This document shows positions 62,620-64,000 of a stretch of DNA of 64,000 bases, in pieces. The position numbers and the translations under genes are program-made. Each line of letters begins with the position of its first letter. The first letter of the stretch is position 1. Below the pieces are notes generated by a model. The model was not told the DNA's origin and made no database searches. It saw only the letters and a list, made by a program, of their open reading frames with translations. The DNA is from Planctomycetota bacterium. GTDB taxonomy: Bacteria; Planctomycetota; Planctomycetia; Pirellulales; Pirellulaceae. The stretch is from assembly GCA_963204915.1 (NCBI GenBank), contig CAUJHS010000082.1, positions 124,001 to 188,000 on the forward strand. Reading direction: 5' to 3'.

Positions 62620-64000
62620 CTACGCCGATTTACGTCCCGGTTTCTCTCGCGGGCCGTAGCCATAACCTCGCAGCTTGTTCGCCAAGGTGCGCACGCCAAT
62701 ACCCAACGCCGCCGCCGTTTTGCCGCGATGCCCGTCGAACTTTTCCAGCGTCGCTTCGATCAATTGTCGCTCCATCGACGAGAGGTTGGCTCCTGGCGGA
62801 ATCTGGGAAGACACTGTGGTGTTGTCGCTCGTGAGCCACGGTCGCAATTCGTCGGCGGAGATAATTGCTTGCCCCAAGACACTGGCCCGCGTGGCAATGT
62901 TCTCTAATTCCCGTACGTTGCCAGGCCAAGCATACTCGCACAAGACCTCCAGCGCCGAGGGACTTAACTCGCGGGGCGTTTGCTGCAAACGCTGTGCGGC
63001 GCGCTGTAGAAAGTGGTGCATGAGTTCGGGAATGTCTTCCCTCCGGTCGCGCAGCGGGGGTGTTTGCAACGGCACAACGGCCAGGCGAAAATAAAGATCT
63101 TCTCGGAATCGCCGTGCGGCGACGTCTTCCCGCAAGTCGCGATTCGTCGCCGCCAACACCCGAACGTTAACCGCGCGCGGATGACTTTCCCCTACCCGCT
63201 CGTAGACGCGCTCTTGCAGGACGCGTAACAGTTTGGCTTGAAGCGGCAGGTCGATCTCGGTCACTTCGTCCAGAAAGAGCGTACCGCCGTCGGCAAGTTC
63301 GAAGCGTCCGACGCGCGGCGTTTCCGCGGTTGTGAATGCGCCGCGCACGTGGCCAAAGAGTTCGCTTTCCATTAAGTGTGGGGAAAGTGCGGGACAATTC
63401 ACGCCGACGAGCGTCTTAGCAGCGCGCCGACTTGCCGCATGAATCGCCTTCGCAACAAGCTCCTTGCCCGTGCCGCTCTCACCGAGAATCAAGACGGTTT
63501 CCTCAGTAGGCGCCACCTGGGCAATGCGTTGACGCAGCATTTGCATGGCGGGACTAGAGCCAATCATGGGCGCCGCCGACGACGCTGCTAACACCCGTGG
63601 GCCGCGTCCCGTCTGACGCAAGGCGCGTACGACGAGTTGTTCAAGTTGATCGACGTTAAAGGGCTTTTCGATGTAGTCCAAAGCGCCGCACCGCATCGCT
63701 TCAACTGCTGAGGCGACGCTTGCATGGGCGGTAACCATGGCCACTTGCGTATCTTCACCGCGGCGGCACAACGCCCGAATGAAGTCCAGGCCGTCCATAC
63801 CCGGCATCTGTAGGTCCGTTAATACGACGTCATAACGTTCGCGCTCCAATCGCCGTAATGCTTCAACCGCGCTGGCGGCGCTGCGTACCTCATGACCGGC
63901 GCAGCGCAGAATCTCGGTCATGGCTTCGCGCGCACTGGCGTTGTCGTCGACCACAAGCACGCGGCCCGTGACGCCCGAAATAGCAGGGGCAAGTGTCGGC
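62620..64000 (-). CDS. NtrC-type sigma-54 activator, 5' end beyond window
   Basis: A response regulator with three domains: a receiver ([14 protein letters not shown], phosphoacceptor Asp in [12 protein letters not shown], Lys in IEKPFN), an AAA sigma-54 interaction domain (Walker A GESGTGKE, Walker [10 protein letters not shown]) and a Fis-type helix-turn-helix ([20 protein letters not shown]). The loop that contacts sigma-54, normally GAFTGA, reads GAFTTA. The frame remains open to the window's edge (64000), so the start lies further right; a GTG at 63960 would also give a full receiver and is possible. Directly upstream of flgB, it is probably a FlgR/FleR-like flagellar regulator. Confidence 0.92.
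   Translation of the reverse strand, partial: PTLAPAISGVTGRVLVVDDNASAREAMTEILRCAGHEVRSAASAVEALRRLERERYDVVLTDLQMPGMDGLDFIRALCRRGEDTQVAMVTAHASVASAVEAMRCGALDYIEKPFNVDQLEQLVVRALRQTGRGPRVLAASSAAPMIGSSPAMQMLRQRIAQVAPTEETVLILGESGTGKELVAKAIHAASRRAAKTLVGVNCPALSPHLMESELFGHVRGAFTTAETPRVGRFELADGGTLFLDEVTEIDLPLQAKLLRVLQERVYERVGESHPRAVNVRVLAATNRDLREDVAARRFREDLYFRLAVVPLQTPPLRDRREDIPELMHHFLQRAAQRLQQTPRELSPSALEVLCEYAWPGNVRELENIATRASVLGQAIISADELRPWLTSDNTTVSSQIPPGANLSSMERQLIEATLEKFDGHRGKTAAALGIGVRTLANKLRGYGYGPREKPGRKSA

Overview
The window is about 64 kb of moderately GC-rich, gene-dense bacterial chromosome that reads as a planctomycete, most likely order Pirellulales. The basis is family content: two DUF1501 proteins with Tat-type leaders, a DUF1549/DUF1553 protein with a CxxCH site, an ECF sigma/membrane anti-sigma pair heading that operon, a DUF1579 protein, a PEGA protein, several short secreted or membrane proteins of planctomycete type, and a flagellar cluster. 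No rRNA, tRNA, CRISPR array, insertion sequence or prophage was seen.

Layout. 1-510 (minus): 3'-truncated secreted thioredoxin-like gene whose first active-site cysteine codon is TGA, a probable selenoprotein. 1178-6668 (plus): hisF, a PilT-type ATPase, a PilB/GspE-like protein with destroyed nucleotide-binding motifs, two membrane proteins. 6747-11626: DUF1501, ApbE, DUF1579, a class C beta-lactamase-like serine hydrolase and a small coupled gene. 12043-15048: a CsrA-receiver fusion, a membrane coiled-coil protein with an overlapping 54-residue membrane protein, and a frameshifted ArsR gene. 15160-18271: a near-consensus sigma-54 promoter ahead of an Hsp70-like gene and a di-iron/beta-lactamase-fold gene. 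18485-23722: ADP-forming acyl-CoA synthetase fused to a GNAT acetyltransferase, an overlapping thiolase, a phosphoesterase and a receiver protein.

23816-28335 (minus): a three-gene set of an unrecognised 338-aa protein, a 674-aa protein with two MoxR-type AAA domains separated by an RNA polymerase alpha-CTD-like domain, and a DUF2201/VWA-like protein with HELLH and DTSGSM motifs. This is the best candidate for an undescribed system. 28933-35955 (minus): six-gene ECF sigma / anti-sigma / secreted protein / DUF1549-1553 / DUF1501 / LTXXQ-like operon. 36185-47397: ABC-2 permease, YiiX-like lipoprotein, MORN-type protein, SNF2 helicase, MlaE-MlaF-MlaD lipid transport set, PEGA protein, lipoprotein. 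48372-50471: Cys/His-rich secreted protein and ScpB with a long acidic tail.

50608-64000 (minus): one flagellar run, transcribed from the right edge leftward: NtrC-type regulator, flgB, flgC, fliE, fliF, fliG, fliH, fliI, fliJ, a MotE-like gene, fliK, flgD, flgE. It covers the rod/basal body, export ATPase complex, switch and hook.

Function calls rest on motifs and remembered family patterns; no database search was run. Start codons were chosen by ribosome-binding sites, signal peptides and overlaps and may be off by a few codons.
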